A stretch of DNA of 64,000 nt from Pyxidicoccus caerfyrddinensis (GTDB lineage: Bacteria; Myxococcota; Myxococcia; Myxococcales; Myxococcaceae), in contig NZ_JAAIYA010000032.1 of NCBI RefSeq assembly GCF_010894405.1, positions 62,001 to 126,000 of the forward strand, in the 5' to 3' direction. Shown here piece by piece: positions 53,500 through 61,972 of this stretch (the stretch's first letter is position 1; every line of letters starts with the position of its first letter). The translations under genes were made by a program, and so were the position numbers. The notes under the pieces are model-generated. The model saw nothing but the letters and a program-made list of their open reading frames with translations. It made no database searches and had not been told where the DNA came from.

Positions 53500-53834
53500 C
53501 AGCATCGCACGTGTCACCAGGACGCGGTGGCTGCCCATGCTGTGAAAACCGTCACGGTGGGCCGGCTCGGGGATGCCCGGGGGCACCGCGAGCAGCCCGC
53601 CCCCACCACCAGGCTGCTCACGGTGCCCACCTTTCCATTGACGAGGACCTACGCTTCAGCCGGCAGCACGTCGAAGCGCAGCCCTGACGCCTGTGCGGCG
53701 GGCAGTGGCTCGGGTGCCGGCGCTTCCACTTCCGGAGCCCAGGCGCTTCGCCGCGCTGGCGAGGCCAGCGGGGTCAAGCAGGCGATTCCTCCAGCAATCA
53801 CAGTCAGCGAAGGAAAAGCGCCTTGTCGTCATGA
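53500..53834 (-). pseudogene. Decayed gene, PEGA-like secreted protein
   Basis: Reading leftward, a start MTTRRF, a signal-like run (SLTVIAGGIACLTP) and an Ala/Pro/Glu-rich linker lead to GLRFDVLPAEA, then an in-frame TAG, then VLVNGKVGTVSSLVVG. Further on, LLAVPPG and TVTVF appear in different frames. The blocks fit a PEGA-type surface-layer repeat (V-x-P-A-x-A-x-V-x-V-N-G-K-x-V-G-T), broken by at least one stop and two frameshifts. No intact frame covers the region. Confidence 0.45.
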
Positions 53835-54131
53835 CATGGGATGGAACGACAGACACGGTCCTGGCGTCAAGATGGGTGATGCTGTTTGGGAATGGGTGTC
53901 TTTGGGAGGACGCGACCTCTGCCCCGCCGCGCGGTGTCGGTGCTGCCCCCGTATCGTGGAACGGGACTCCGGCTCCCAACGTCCAGCGCCCCACAGGCGC
54001 ACCCGACTCCGGTGCGAGATGACCTTGTTTCCGTGCTTCTTCGGGTGCTCTCGTCTATGGCTGTGATTGGTCCATGGACAGACGCACGGGCGGCGGCGCG
54101 AAAGCGCTACGTATTTCCACGGAGGTGGGCT
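53835..54131. other. Non-coding remnant region
   Basis: About 300 bases between the decayed gene and the RNA-repair gene. No coding frame resembles a known protein. It holds mixed-composition, lower-GC sequence and may be further remnant of the decayed locus. No promoter or hairpin stands out. Confidence 0.5.
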
Positions 54132-57100
54132 TCAGACGTGCGGCAATTCCACGCGCAGCGAGGCCCCGGCGGGGCGGTGGCTCCATTCCAGGAATGAGGC
54201 CTGGAACTCCTCCACTGTCCGGGCGAGCTCCCCGCGCGGGGCGGTGCGGGCGTCCAGGCCGATGATGAAGGGGCCCTCCGGTGAGGCCGGGGGCAGGGGC
54301 CGCGCGAAGACGCGACGGTCTCCCTCCAGCCGGTACACCAGCGCGGTGAGATGTCCGAGCACCCAGCCCGCGGCCACCTCGCGTGCCTCCGGAGTCGGTG
54401 CGTCGAGGGTGAGCACGAGCCGCGTGGGCAGCTCGTCGGCCAGCGGCTCGAAGAGGGCCTCCCAGGACTGAGGTGTGGCGTCGGCGCGGGCCTTCTCCAC
54501 CAGGGTGCGGGCCCGGGTCAGCTCGTCGCGCAGCACGCGGAACGTCGAGCGCGACACGTTGCGGGCGGTGTTGCGCACCGGGGCCGCGGGCGCGATGACG
54601 GGCAGCAGGTCGCGCTTGCCGTCGGGCCGGTAGCGCGCCGTCTCGGGCGTGAGCGTCACCGGCTGTGGCCAGGGCCAGCGGGAGAACGTCTCGAAGAAGT
54701 GCGCCAGCAGCGCAGCGTCGGAGCCCGTGTCCTCCTGGGGGGCTCGCGTGCAGGCCCAGGCCGCCAGCACCGACCAGGAAAGGCCGCCGATGTAGCCCAG
54801 GGCGTGGGAGTAGATATCGCGGGCCTTCGCCCAGACCTTCACGGTGCGCAGGAGTGCGCGGAAGCGCTCGGGCCCGGCACCCGCTCGCGTCACCTCGTCG
54901 AGCAGGCGCTGCGTGTCCGTCAGGCCCAGCACGGAGCGCAGGCCCGCCGAGTCCAGCGCGTCGCTGTGCTGGGAGAGCAGCGTCTCGGGAGGGCAGGGCG
55001 CTACGCCTTCCGGGCGGCTCGCGTAGGAGAGGTCGAAGCTCACGCCGCCCAGGGACAGCTTCACCAGGGGAATGGCGGCATCGGCCACGAAGCGGCCGGC
55101 GGCGGAGGGCTCCTGGGCCAGCTCATCGAGGAACGCGCGCGCGAAGTCCTCACGGGACAGGTGCGAGGGGCCAATGGCCACCGCGTCCACGTCGCTGCCC
55201 ACGCCGTCCGTTCCGAGGAGGTACGAACCATACGGGTGCAGCTCCGTCCCCACGCGCGCACAGAGCGCCTGGAGCCGGTCGACCGCGGCGGTGCGCGCTC
55301 GTCGGGACTCGGAGGAGTCGGCGGCAGCGTGGGTGGACAGCGCGGCGCGGAGCGCTTCGTCCTCCCCAGGCGGGTGAGCGGGGCGCGCACGGCCAGGCTC
55401 CCGCGCCGTGCTCGCGGCTTGGGCCGGTGCAAGCGTTCCACTGTTGCTCGCGGCCGGGGTGATTCGACTGGAGCCGCCGTCCCTGCCTCCGAGCGGAATC
55501 CTCCGTATGACTTCGAAGGGCGTGTCGCCCTTCCTGCGGATGATGCAGACGTCGCGTGCCTCGAAGGTGAGCGGGCGCCAGTGCTTCTCCCACCCGGCGA
55601 GCGTGCGCGCGATGTCGGCGGCCCCAGAGCGGGGAAGCTGTCCGACGGACAGGTGCGGCGTGAAGCCGCGCTCCGACCTGCGGCCCTGCTCGTCGCACTC
55701 GGGCATCGCCTGTTCCAGCGCCGCGTGCAGGGCCTTGAGGGCTCCGTGGGGCCGGTCCTCCGGGCGGAGCCAGGCCGTGACGTTGGCGCGGTGCTCGAAG
55801 TGGTGGAACCCGGTGAGCGTCACCTCGAAAGGCTTCAGGCCCAGCAGTGCTTCCGCGAGCAGGGCCTCCGCCTCGTCGAAGTACTCCTCCGGCAAGAAGG
55901 GGTAGAGCAGGGTGACGTGCGGCATCCACCGGTTGAACTTGGAGTCATGTTTCCGGCGCAGTGCCTGGATGGGCTCCCACACCGCGTCGGGCGGGATGAG
56001 TACCACCGCCGTGTGATGCACCAGCGGCGCCTTGCGCGCGCGGGCGGGGGCGGCAGTGGCGTGGACCCGTGACGTGGCGTCCCTGCGCAGGACACAGCGC
56101 ACGCCGAAGTGGTCCGAGGGGTAGAGCGCGTCTCCGGTCGGTCCCGGAGGCCCTTCCAGCGGGGACTCGCCGAAGAGGCTCACGGCTTCCGGAACGAGCC
56201 GCCCCGAAGGGGAGCACACCAGCACCCGGTCCAGCCGCTGATTCCGACCCGAGGTGGTCGTGAGCGCGGCGAGCGCGTTCCGTGAGGGGGCGTAGGTCTC
56301 TCCGCTTTCAGCGGGCCGCAGCGCCGGCCACGCATCCACGAAGCCCACCTGCGCGAAGGCGTTGAACTCAGGGTCGCCGTCGCCGAAGTTGAAGTCGCCC
56401 GCGAGCACCACGTCCTGGCCTGGGGTGGTGAGCGCGCGGGTCCAATCGACGAGCGCCCGAATCTGGGCCGCTCGTGCGGCGCTTCCCGCGGCCGTGCGGT
56501 TGCTCGTCAAGTGTTGCGTGGCCACCCACAGCGGGCCGCTGCTCATGGCCAGTTCACCCGCGATGACCCGCTTGTCGCGCGAGAAGACGCGCTGGCTCAG
56601 GGATGCGAAGGGCAGTCGTGACAGGAGCAACTGTCCGGAGGGCGTCACCGTCGCCGCGCCCGGGCCATCCGAGAGCCAGTAGCGCTCGCGAACCCACGGC
56701 GCCTCGAACAGCGCGCGGAGGAAGGGAGGGGTGACCTCCTGTAACGCGATGACGTCCGCGTCGGTGCCGTGCAGCAGGGCGAGGGCCGCCGGTGTCCTCC
56801 GCTCCGTGGCGAGCATTTCCCCGTCGTAGACATCGAAGAGGACGTTGAGCGTGGTGACGGTGAGGTGCTCGGGGGCGGGAAGGGACGCGGTGTCCGTCGC
56901 TGGCGGCGGGGAGGCCACCCACTCGCGGGCCTCCGCATCGAAGCAGTACGCGGGGAGGGGCGTGAAGCGGGACGCTGTTTCAGGAGGGGCGCCGGCACCG
57001 GCTGGTGAGACAGCCGGGGCGGGCACCGAGGCCTCCCGCGCCGGAGGTGTCACCGGCGCGGGCGGGGTGAGGGAGTCGAGCAGGTCGATGCGCTGCCTGC

Positions 57101-57308
57101 GGTCCCACACCACCTGGCGGCCGCGTTTGAAGTACCAGACGCGGTGCCAGGGAATCTCCCCATCGGGGACGAAGGCCTCGAAGGGCATCTCCTCCAGTTG
57201 TTCGAGGTGCGCGTCGTAGCCGATGGAGAACTCGCGCGCGTCGAGCCGCGGGTCCCAGCGGATGCGGTGGTACACCTCGCGGCTGGTCGTGAAGCGTTCC
57301 TGGGACAT
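54132..57308 (-). CDS. Four-domain RNA-repair-type protein (MJ1316 - EEP - 2H - poly(A) polymerase)
   Basis: A 1058-residue cytoplasmic protein with four enzyme or binding domains. (1) MJ1316/DUF504 RNA-end domain, ~1-80: YHRIRWDPRLDAREFSIGY, IPWHRVWYFKRG. (2) Endonuclease/exonuclease/phosphatase domain, ~150-410: TTLNVLFDVYDGE, ALQEVT, LAGDFNFGDGD and PSDHFGV, with all catalytic residues present. (3) 2H phosphoesterase (LigT-like), ~430-610: PHVTLLYPF and PHLSVGQLP. (4) Poly(A)-polymerase-like nucleotidyltransferase, ~680-1058: GSYLLGTDGVGSDVDAVAI with DxD, and a later Asp in VSFDLSY. It may recognise, process and re-tail damaged RNA ends. ATG 57308 is preferred; GTG 57317 is possible. It lies 3 kb from the RlaP pair. 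Confidence 0.85.
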   Translation of the reverse strand: MSQERFTTSREVYHRIRWDPRLDAREFSIGYDAHLEQLEEMPFEAFVPDGEIPWHRVWYFKRGRQVVWDRRQRIDLLDSLTPPAPVTPPAREASVPAPAVSPAGAGAPPETASRFTPLPAYCFDAEAREWVASPPPATDTASLPAPEHLTVTTLNVLFDVYDGEMLATERRTPAALALLHGTDADVIALQEVTPPFLRALFEAPWVRERYWLSDGPGAATVTPSGQLLLSRLPFASLSQRVFSRDKRVIAGELAMSSGPLWVATQHLTSNRTAAGSAARAAQIRALVDWTRALTTPGQDVVLAGDFNFGDGDPEFNAFAQVGFVDAWPALRPAESGETYAPSRNALAALTTTSGRNQRLDRVLVCSPSGRLVPEAVSLFGESPLEGPPGPTGDALYPSDHFGVRCVLRRDATSRVHATAAPARARKAPLVHHTAVVLIPPDAVWEPIQALRRKHDSKFNRWMPHVTLLYPFLPEEYFDEAEALLAEALLGLKPFEVTLTGFHHFEHRANVTAWLRPEDRPHGALKALHAALEQAMPECDEQGRRSERGFTPHLSVGQLPRSGAADIARTLAGWEKHWRPLTFEARDVCIIRRKGDTPFEVIRRIPLGGRDGGSSRITPAASNSGTLAPAQAASTAREPGRARPAHPPGEDEALRAALSTHAAADSSESRRARTAAVDRLQALCARVGTELHPYGSYLLGTDGVGSDVDAVAIGPSHLSREDFARAFLDELAQEPSAAGRFVADAAIPLVKLSLGGVSFDLSYASRPEGVAPCPPETLLSQHSDALDSAGLRSVLGLTDTQRLLDEVTRAGAGPERFRALLRTVKVWAKARDIYSHALGYIGGLSWSVLAAWACTRAPQEDTGSDAALLAHFFETFSRWPWPQPVTLTPETARYRPDGKRDLLPVIAPAAPVRNTARNVSRSTFRVLRDELTRARTLVEKARADATPQSWEALFEPLADELPTRLVLTLDAPTPEAREVAAGWVLGHLTALVYRLEGDRRVFARPLPPASPEGPFIIGLDARTAPRGELARTVEEFQASFLEWSHRPAGASLRVELPHV

Positions 57309-57431
57309 GGCGGCCACCGGAGGTGAGAAGTCAGGGAAGCGTACACGCGCGGGCCACCCGGAACCGGGGCCCTTCGCGTGCAGGCACCTGACGACGGCCC
57401 CCCTCCCGGGCTGACACGCGCCGCCAGCCCG

Positions 57432-58718
57432 TCAGCGCTGCTCCACCGGTCCAGGCTCTGGATGCGCACCGGCCACCGGCGGGGCGGCGGGAGGCAGCAC
57501 CTTCTCCGACTGCCGGAGGAGCCTGCCGAGCACGTTGTCCATCACCGAGCTGAGCAGCCGGTCCGCGGAGAACCCGGCGGCAATCGCCAGCGCCACCATG
57601 GTGAAGAAGGCCGCCTTCCGCGTGCTCACCACGAGGTGGAGGATGGCGGGGTTGGTGGTGTCGGCGGGAGGTTCGGCCTTGGCGGGCGCGGCGTTGCTGG
57701 CGGAGCTTTTGGCCTTGGCGGGCGCGTGAGCACCGGAAGGCGCCGGGGTACGGGCCTCGTCGGGTTGCGCGGCGGGAGCCGAGACGCTGGCAGGCACCGA
57801 GGCGTCGCGAGGAATCACCGCCAGCAGCAGGTTGGACTGCTCGAGGAAGAGGACCATCAGGGCCGCGAAGCCACCGATGACGGGCTTCACCAGCAGGTGG
57901 TATGCGAAGTAGCGACTCGTCGCCCCCGTCGCGACGACGAAGCGCTCCTTCGAGAGCATGTTGGAGAGGACGGCGCCCGCCGCCCCGGCGAGGCTGAGCA
58001 GGAGCATCCCCGTGGGGATGACCTGCTTGGGCCACGTTCCCACCACGTCCGAGCGGAAGCCCTGGAACGCGAGGACGAACATCGCGAGCAGCAGCACGGT
58101 GCTGAGGACCTGGATGGCGACGTTGATGGAGAGCTGCCAGAACGTCTTGTCCACCTGCCCGTTGACCACGCCCAGCGCTCCCCGCAGCACGTGGCGGCAG
58201 CGCGCCAGCTGCTCCTTGCTGAGAGGCGGAGAGGCAGCGGCCCCTCCCGGAGGCCGGCCCAGGCCGGAGAGCAGGCGGGTGCTCTCGGGCAGGGGGCCGC
58301 CTTTGCCATCCTCTCCCAGCCAGAGCGTGCGACTGACGGAGTCCGTCACCCGCCGCTCGAACTGGTGCTGGATGTCCAGCGCCTGCGGCAGCAGCATGGC
58401 CTGGGGCATCACGAGCAGCAGGAGGCCGTCCACCTCGTGGATGACCTCCCAGAAGGAGAAGGACCAGCGCCACCAGACCTTGTCGATGCAGCGCCGCGCC
58501 ACCTCCAGCTTCTGGCGGCACTGCTCCAGGGTGGTCCGGTCCTCGTTCGTCAAATCCGCGCGCGCCTGGCACAGCTTGAAGAGCGAGGCGTCGCTCTCCA
58601 GCTTGTTCCAGAGCAGCTGGGTGGCCGAGCCGTGCCTGCTCCGCCGCTTTCTCAGGCCGACGTGACTCAGGAGCGCGGGCAGCGGGTTCTCCGGAGGCGA
58701 GACGTCGGTGACCGCCAT
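57432..58718 (-). CDS. Membrane protein of unknown function
   Basis: A 428-residue protein with a helical cytoplasmic N-terminus (~1-185). Hydrophobic segments follow at about 200-220 (VAIQVLSTVLLLAMFVLAF), 232-250 (VIPTGMLLLSLAGAAGAVL) and 275-305 (VIGGFAALMVLFLEQSNLLLAV), then an Ala/Pro/Lys-rich linker and a late helix (AAFFTMVALAIAAGFSADRLL). No family is recognised. ATG 58718 is chosen over an upstream GTG at 58727. Confidence 0.65.
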   Translation of the reverse strand: MAVTDVSPPENPLPALLSHVGLRKRRSRHGSATQLLWNKLESDASLFKLCQARADLTNEDRTTLEQCRQKLEVARRCIDKVWWRWSFSFWEVIHEVDGLLLLVMPQAMLLPQALDIQHQFERRVTDSVSRTLWLGEDGKGGPLPESTRLLSGLGRPPGGAAASPPLSKEQLARCRHVLRGALGVVNGQVDKTFWQLSINVAIQVLSTVLLLAMFVLAFQGFRSDVVGTWPKQVIPTGMLLLSLAGAAGAVLSNMLSKERFVVATGATSRYFAYHLLVKPVIGGFAALMVLFLEQSNLLLAVIPRDASVPASVSAPAAQPDEARTPAPSGAHAPAKAKSSASNAAPAKAEPPADTTNPAILHLVVSTRKAAFFTMVALAIAAGFSADRLLSSVMDNVLGRLLRQSEKVLPPAAPPVAGAHPEPGPVEQR

Positions 58719-58767
58719 GTCCAACACATGGGCATGTCGGCACCGTGCGACAACCCGTCCGGAAGGC

Positions 58768-60150
58768 TCAGGACGGATTCACGCCCGCCACGAGGTAGAA
58801 GCGGAACTCGCCCGAGTTCACCCCGTACGCCACGTCCACGCCCACCAGCGGCAGGATGACGTTGCGCAGGTAGAGGCGCAGCCCGGCGCCCACGCCCTGG
58901 GCCAGCGTGGCGCCCTTGAGCCCCTCCTGCGCGTCCGGCAGGAAGCCGCGCACCACGCGCCCGTTGGCGTCCCGGAGCTGGCCGTCCTCGGGGATGTCCC
59001 GCCACAGCATCAGCCCCGTGTCGGTGAAGCCCACGCCCCGGAAGGACAGCGAGCGCACCGTGAAGAGGGGGAAGTGGTACTCGGCGGTGAAGGACAGCCG
59101 CGTGTCGCCGCGGAACTGGCGGTGCAGGAAGCCGCGCAGCGAGTTGCCGCCCATCGTCAGCTCCTGGTGGAAGGGCAGGTCCATGCCAGCGATGGCCTCG
59201 CCCCGCAGCACCAGGTTGTGCTCACCCACCAGCCGCAGGCCCTGCCGGTAGAGCAGCCCGAAGCGCCGGTAGGTGAACTCGCTCCCCACGCCGGGGCTGG
59301 ACACCTCGTACGAGGCCTCGATGTTGAGGCCCTCCATCACCGCGTGCAGGTTCTGCCGCGTGTCCACGCCCACCATCAGCCGCAGCGACGTGTCGCGCTG
59401 GGACGGGCCCGTGGAGAAGGCCTCCTCCGTGACTTCCTCGTCGGGGCTTGGCGACTTCGCGTCCACGCTCATCAGCCGGTACTTCGCGGCCGCGCGCACG
59501 CGCTCGAAGAGCATCACCCCCAGCTCCCCGGCCACCGCCGCCGAGTTGATGCGCGTGCTGCGCACCACCTCCGGGTCCTCCTGGCCCGCACCGGGCTGGT
59601 ACTCGTCCACGCGGTCACTGCGCAGCTGTCCCTCCAGGCTCAGCCGGAGCTGCGGCAGGCCGAAGAGGTTCGGGTCCAGGTAGCCGGCGAACAGGCCACT
59701 CTCCGCCGTGCTCACCTGCGCCGCCGCCGCGAACTTCTTGCTGCGGCCCCACAGGTTGTTCTCCGCGTACAGCACCCCGCCGCCCACGTTGGCCGCGGAC
59801 AGCGCGAAGGTGGGCGCCACCACCCAGGACGCCTTGTCCTCCACCTCCAGGATGAGGCGCACGTGGTCCGGCCCGGTGGGCTCGGTGCTCACGCGCACCT
59901 CCTGGAAGAGGCCCGTCGCCACCAGGCGCCGCTCCACCCGCGTCAGCTCCTCGGGAGTGAGGGTGTCGCCCGCGTCGATGCGCGAGTACGCCTGCACCGT
60001 CCCGGGCTTCGTCTTCTCCGGGCCGCGCACCACCACCTCGTCCACCACCTGCACCGGCCCCGTGTCCTGCGCTCCCGCGCGCGGCGCCAGCAGCCCCAGC
60101 ACCAGGGCCACGCACCACGTCACCACGCTTCTGTTCGAGTCTGTCGCCAC
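58768..60150 (-). CDS. Omp85-family outer-membrane protein (POTRA + barrel)
   Basis: A 460-residue outer-membrane protein. After the signal peptide (VTWCVALVLGLLAPRAGA), one POTRA domain is visible (VDEVVVRGPEKTKPGTVQAYS, LTRVERRLVATGLFQEVRV). A 16-strand-type barrel follows, with the family loop MGGNSLRGFLHRQFRGDTRL. A single POTRA and this length suggest a TamA/ShlB-like or accessory member, not full BamA (five POTRA). It may insert or export particular outer-membrane proteins. GTG 60150 is preferred because it gives a compact signal peptide; ATG 60189 is an alternative. It is divergent from mtfA. Confidence 0.85.
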   Translation of the reverse strand: MATDSNRSVVTWCVALVLGLLAPRAGAQDTGPVQVVDEVVVRGPEKTKPGTVQAYSRIDAGDTLTPEELTRVERRLVATGLFQEVRVSTEPTGPDHVRLILEVEDKASWVVAPTFALSAANVGGGVLYAENNLWGRSKKFAAAAQVSTAESGLFAGYLDPNLFGLPQLRLSLEGQLRSDRVDEYQPGAGQEDPEVVRSTRINSAAVAGELGVMLFERVRAAAKYRLMSVDAKSPSPDEEVTEEAFSTGPSQRDTSLRLMVGVDTRQNLHAVMEGLNIEASYEVSSPGVGSEFTYRRFGLLYRQGLRLVGEHNLVLRGEAIAGMDLPFHQELTMGGNSLRGFLHRQFRGDTRLSFTAEYHFPLFTVRSLSFRGVGFTDTGLMLWRDIPEDGQLRDANGRVVRGFLPDAQEGLKGATLAQGVGAGLRLYLRNVILPLVGVDVAYGVNSGEFRFYLVAGVNPS

Positions 60151-60194
60151 GGCCGCAACCCTACCTCCAGACGCCGTCCCGCCGGACATCTGCT

Positions 60195-60938
60195 ATGCCC
60201 TTCGTCATGATTTCACTCCTCCGCCACCTCCGGCGCCGGAGCCTGCTGCGCCGGCCCTTCCCGGCGGAGTGGCTGGCTCACCTCGACGCGCGGGTGCCCT
60301 TCTTCCGCACGTTGTCGCCCGAGCTGCGCGCGGCGTTCCTGGACAAGCTCAAGGTCTTCGCCTGGGAGAAGGAGTTCATCGGGGCCGGGGGCCTCACCAT
60401 CACCGACGAGATTCGCGTGGTGGTCTCCGCCACGGCGGTGCAGCTCGTGGTGTACCTGGACCTGTCCTATTACGACCGGCTCCGGGAGGTCATCGTCTAT
60501 CCGGACGCCTTCAAGCTGCCGGACCGCACCGGCGTGGTGCTGGGCGAGGCGAAGCACTGGGGCTCCGTCATCCTCTCGTGGCAGGCGGTGCTGGCCGGTC
60601 TGCGCAACCCCGAGGACGGCCATGACACCGCCGCGCACGAGTTCGCCCACGTGCTGGACCGCGCGGACGGCGCCTTCGACGGGACGCCGAAGCTGCGGGC
60701 CTATTCGCACTACCAGGCCTGGGCCTCGGTGATGAGCGAGCACTTCCGGAGGCTCCGGGACGGAAGTCGCCAGGAGCGGCAGGTGCTGGACGACTACGGC
60801 GGCCTCAACGAGGCGGAGTTCTTCGCCGTGGCCACCGAGTCCTTCTTCGAAAAGCCCCGGCAGATGCGGGAGAAGACGCCGGATTTGTATGAAGAGCTGA
60901 AGCGCTTCTACGGTTGGGATCCGGCGACGGGCGCCTGA
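60195..60938 (+). CDS. mtfA: MtfA-like zinc peptidase (M90)
   Basis: A 247-residue zinc metallopeptidase. The HExxH zinc motif is AAHEFAHVLD, with the third ligand region FFAVATESFFEKP downstream. The N-terminal part (WLAHLDARVPFFRTLSPEL) and FIGAGGLTITDEIRVVVSATA match MtfA, which in enterobacteria binds the Mlc repressor and has aminopeptidase activity. No ptsG/mlc context here, so the target is unknown. The ATG is 45 bases from the divergent Omp85 start. Confidence 0.9.
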   Translation: MPFVMISLLRHLRRRSLLRRPFPAEWLAHLDARVPFFRTLSPELRAAFLDKLKVFAWEKEFIGAGGLTITDEIRVVVSATAVQLVVYLDLSYYDRLREVIVYPDAFKLPDRTGVVLGEAKHWGSVILSWQAVLAGLRNPEDGHDTAAHEFAHVLDRADGAFDGTPKLRAYSHYQAWASVMSEHFRRLRDGSRQERQVLDDYGGLNEAEFFAVATESFFEKPRQMREKTPDLYEELKRFYGWDPATGA

Positions 60939-61015
60939 AGTCCCGCGCGCGGCCCCCGTGCCTGTGGTAGGCGGCGGACTGCGGTGTGAACATTCTCCTG
61001 GAGGAGCACCTCAAC

Positions 61016-61969
61016 ATGTCCGCACCCGGCAGCACGGCTGCTTCCATGTTCATCGACCTGGAGCGCGAGGCGTGGCGGGCGCTGCGTGCCTCGACGCCGC
61101 TGCCGCTCGCCGCGGCGGACCTCGAGGGCCTGCGCGGCATGGGGGAGCAGCTGGACCTGGAGGAGGTGGTCGACGTCTACCTGCCGCTCTCCCGGCTGCT
61201 CAACCTGCAGGTGGCCGCGGCCCAGCGCCTGTGGGCGGACCAGCAGGCGTTCCTCGGCGGCTCGGCGCGGAAGGTGCCGTTCATCATCGCCATCGCCGGG
61301 AGCGTGGCGGTGGGCAAGAGCACGACGGCCCGCATCCTCCAGGCGCTGCTGGGGCGCTGGCCGGACCACCCGCGCGTGGAGCTGGTGACGACGGACGGGT
61401 TCCTGTTCCCCAACCGAATCCTGACCGAGCGCGGGCTGATGAAGCGCAAGGGCTTCCCGGAGAGCTATGACCGGCGCGGGCTGGTGCGCTTCCTCGCGGA
61501 GCTGAAGGCGGGGCGCGCGGAGGTGACGGCGCCGGTGTACTCGCACCTCGTCTACGACGTGGTCCCCGACGAGGCGAAAATCATCCGCCAGCCGGACATC
61601 CTCATCCTGGAGGGGCTCAACGTCCTGCAGTCCGGCCGCGTCGAGGGGAACCGGATGCCGGGCACCTTCCTCTCCGACTTCTTCGACTTCTCCATCTACG
61701 TGGACGCGCACGAGCAGGACATCCGTCACTGGTACGTGAATCGCTTCCTCCAGCTCCAGCAGACGGCGTTCCGCGACGAGCGCAGCTACTTCCGCCGCTT
61801 CTCCGAGCTCACCAAGGAGCAGGCCGTGGCGCTCGCCGAGTCCGTGTGGGCGGAAATCAACGGGCCCAACCTGGCGCAGAACATCGCGCCCACCCGCTCG
61901 CGCGCGCGGCTCATCCTCACCAAGGGGCCGGACCACAAGGTGAAGCGCGTGCGGCTGCGCAAGCAGTAG
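61016..61969 (+). CDS. coaA: Pantothenate kinase, type I
   Basis: A 317-residue enzyme that makes 4'-phosphopantothenate, the first step of CoA synthesis. Walker A is AIAGSVAVGKSTTAR. Other family blocks: TTDGFLFPNRILTERGLMKRKG, YSHLVYDVVPDE, LILEGLNVLQ and SDFFDFSIYVDAHE. GGAGGAG lies nine bases before ATG 61016, which is preferred over GTG 60986. Its stop is four bases from that of the convergent deaminase-like gene. Confidence 0.96.
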   Translation: MSAPGSTAASMFIDLEREAWRALRASTPLPLAAADLEGLRGMGEQLDLEEVVDVYLPLSRLLNLQVAAAQRLWADQQAFLGGSARKVPFIIAIAGSVAVGKSTTARILQALLGRWPDHPRVELVTTDGFLFPNRILTERGLMKRKGFPESYDRRGLVRFLAELKAGRAEVTAPVYSHLVYDVVPDEAKIIRQPDILILEGLNVLQSGRVEGNRMPGTFLSDFFDFSIYVDAHEQDIRHWYVNRFLQLQQTAFRDERSYFRRFSELTKEQAVALAESVWAEINGPNLAQNIAPTRSRARLILTKGPDHKVKRVRLRKQ

Positions 61970-61972
61970 CCG

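Noticed and set aside
53886..54197. Small plus-strand frames in the spacer before the RNA-repair gene
   Set aside because: No ribosome-binding site, no recognisable composition or homology, and overlap with the 3' end of the fusion gene.
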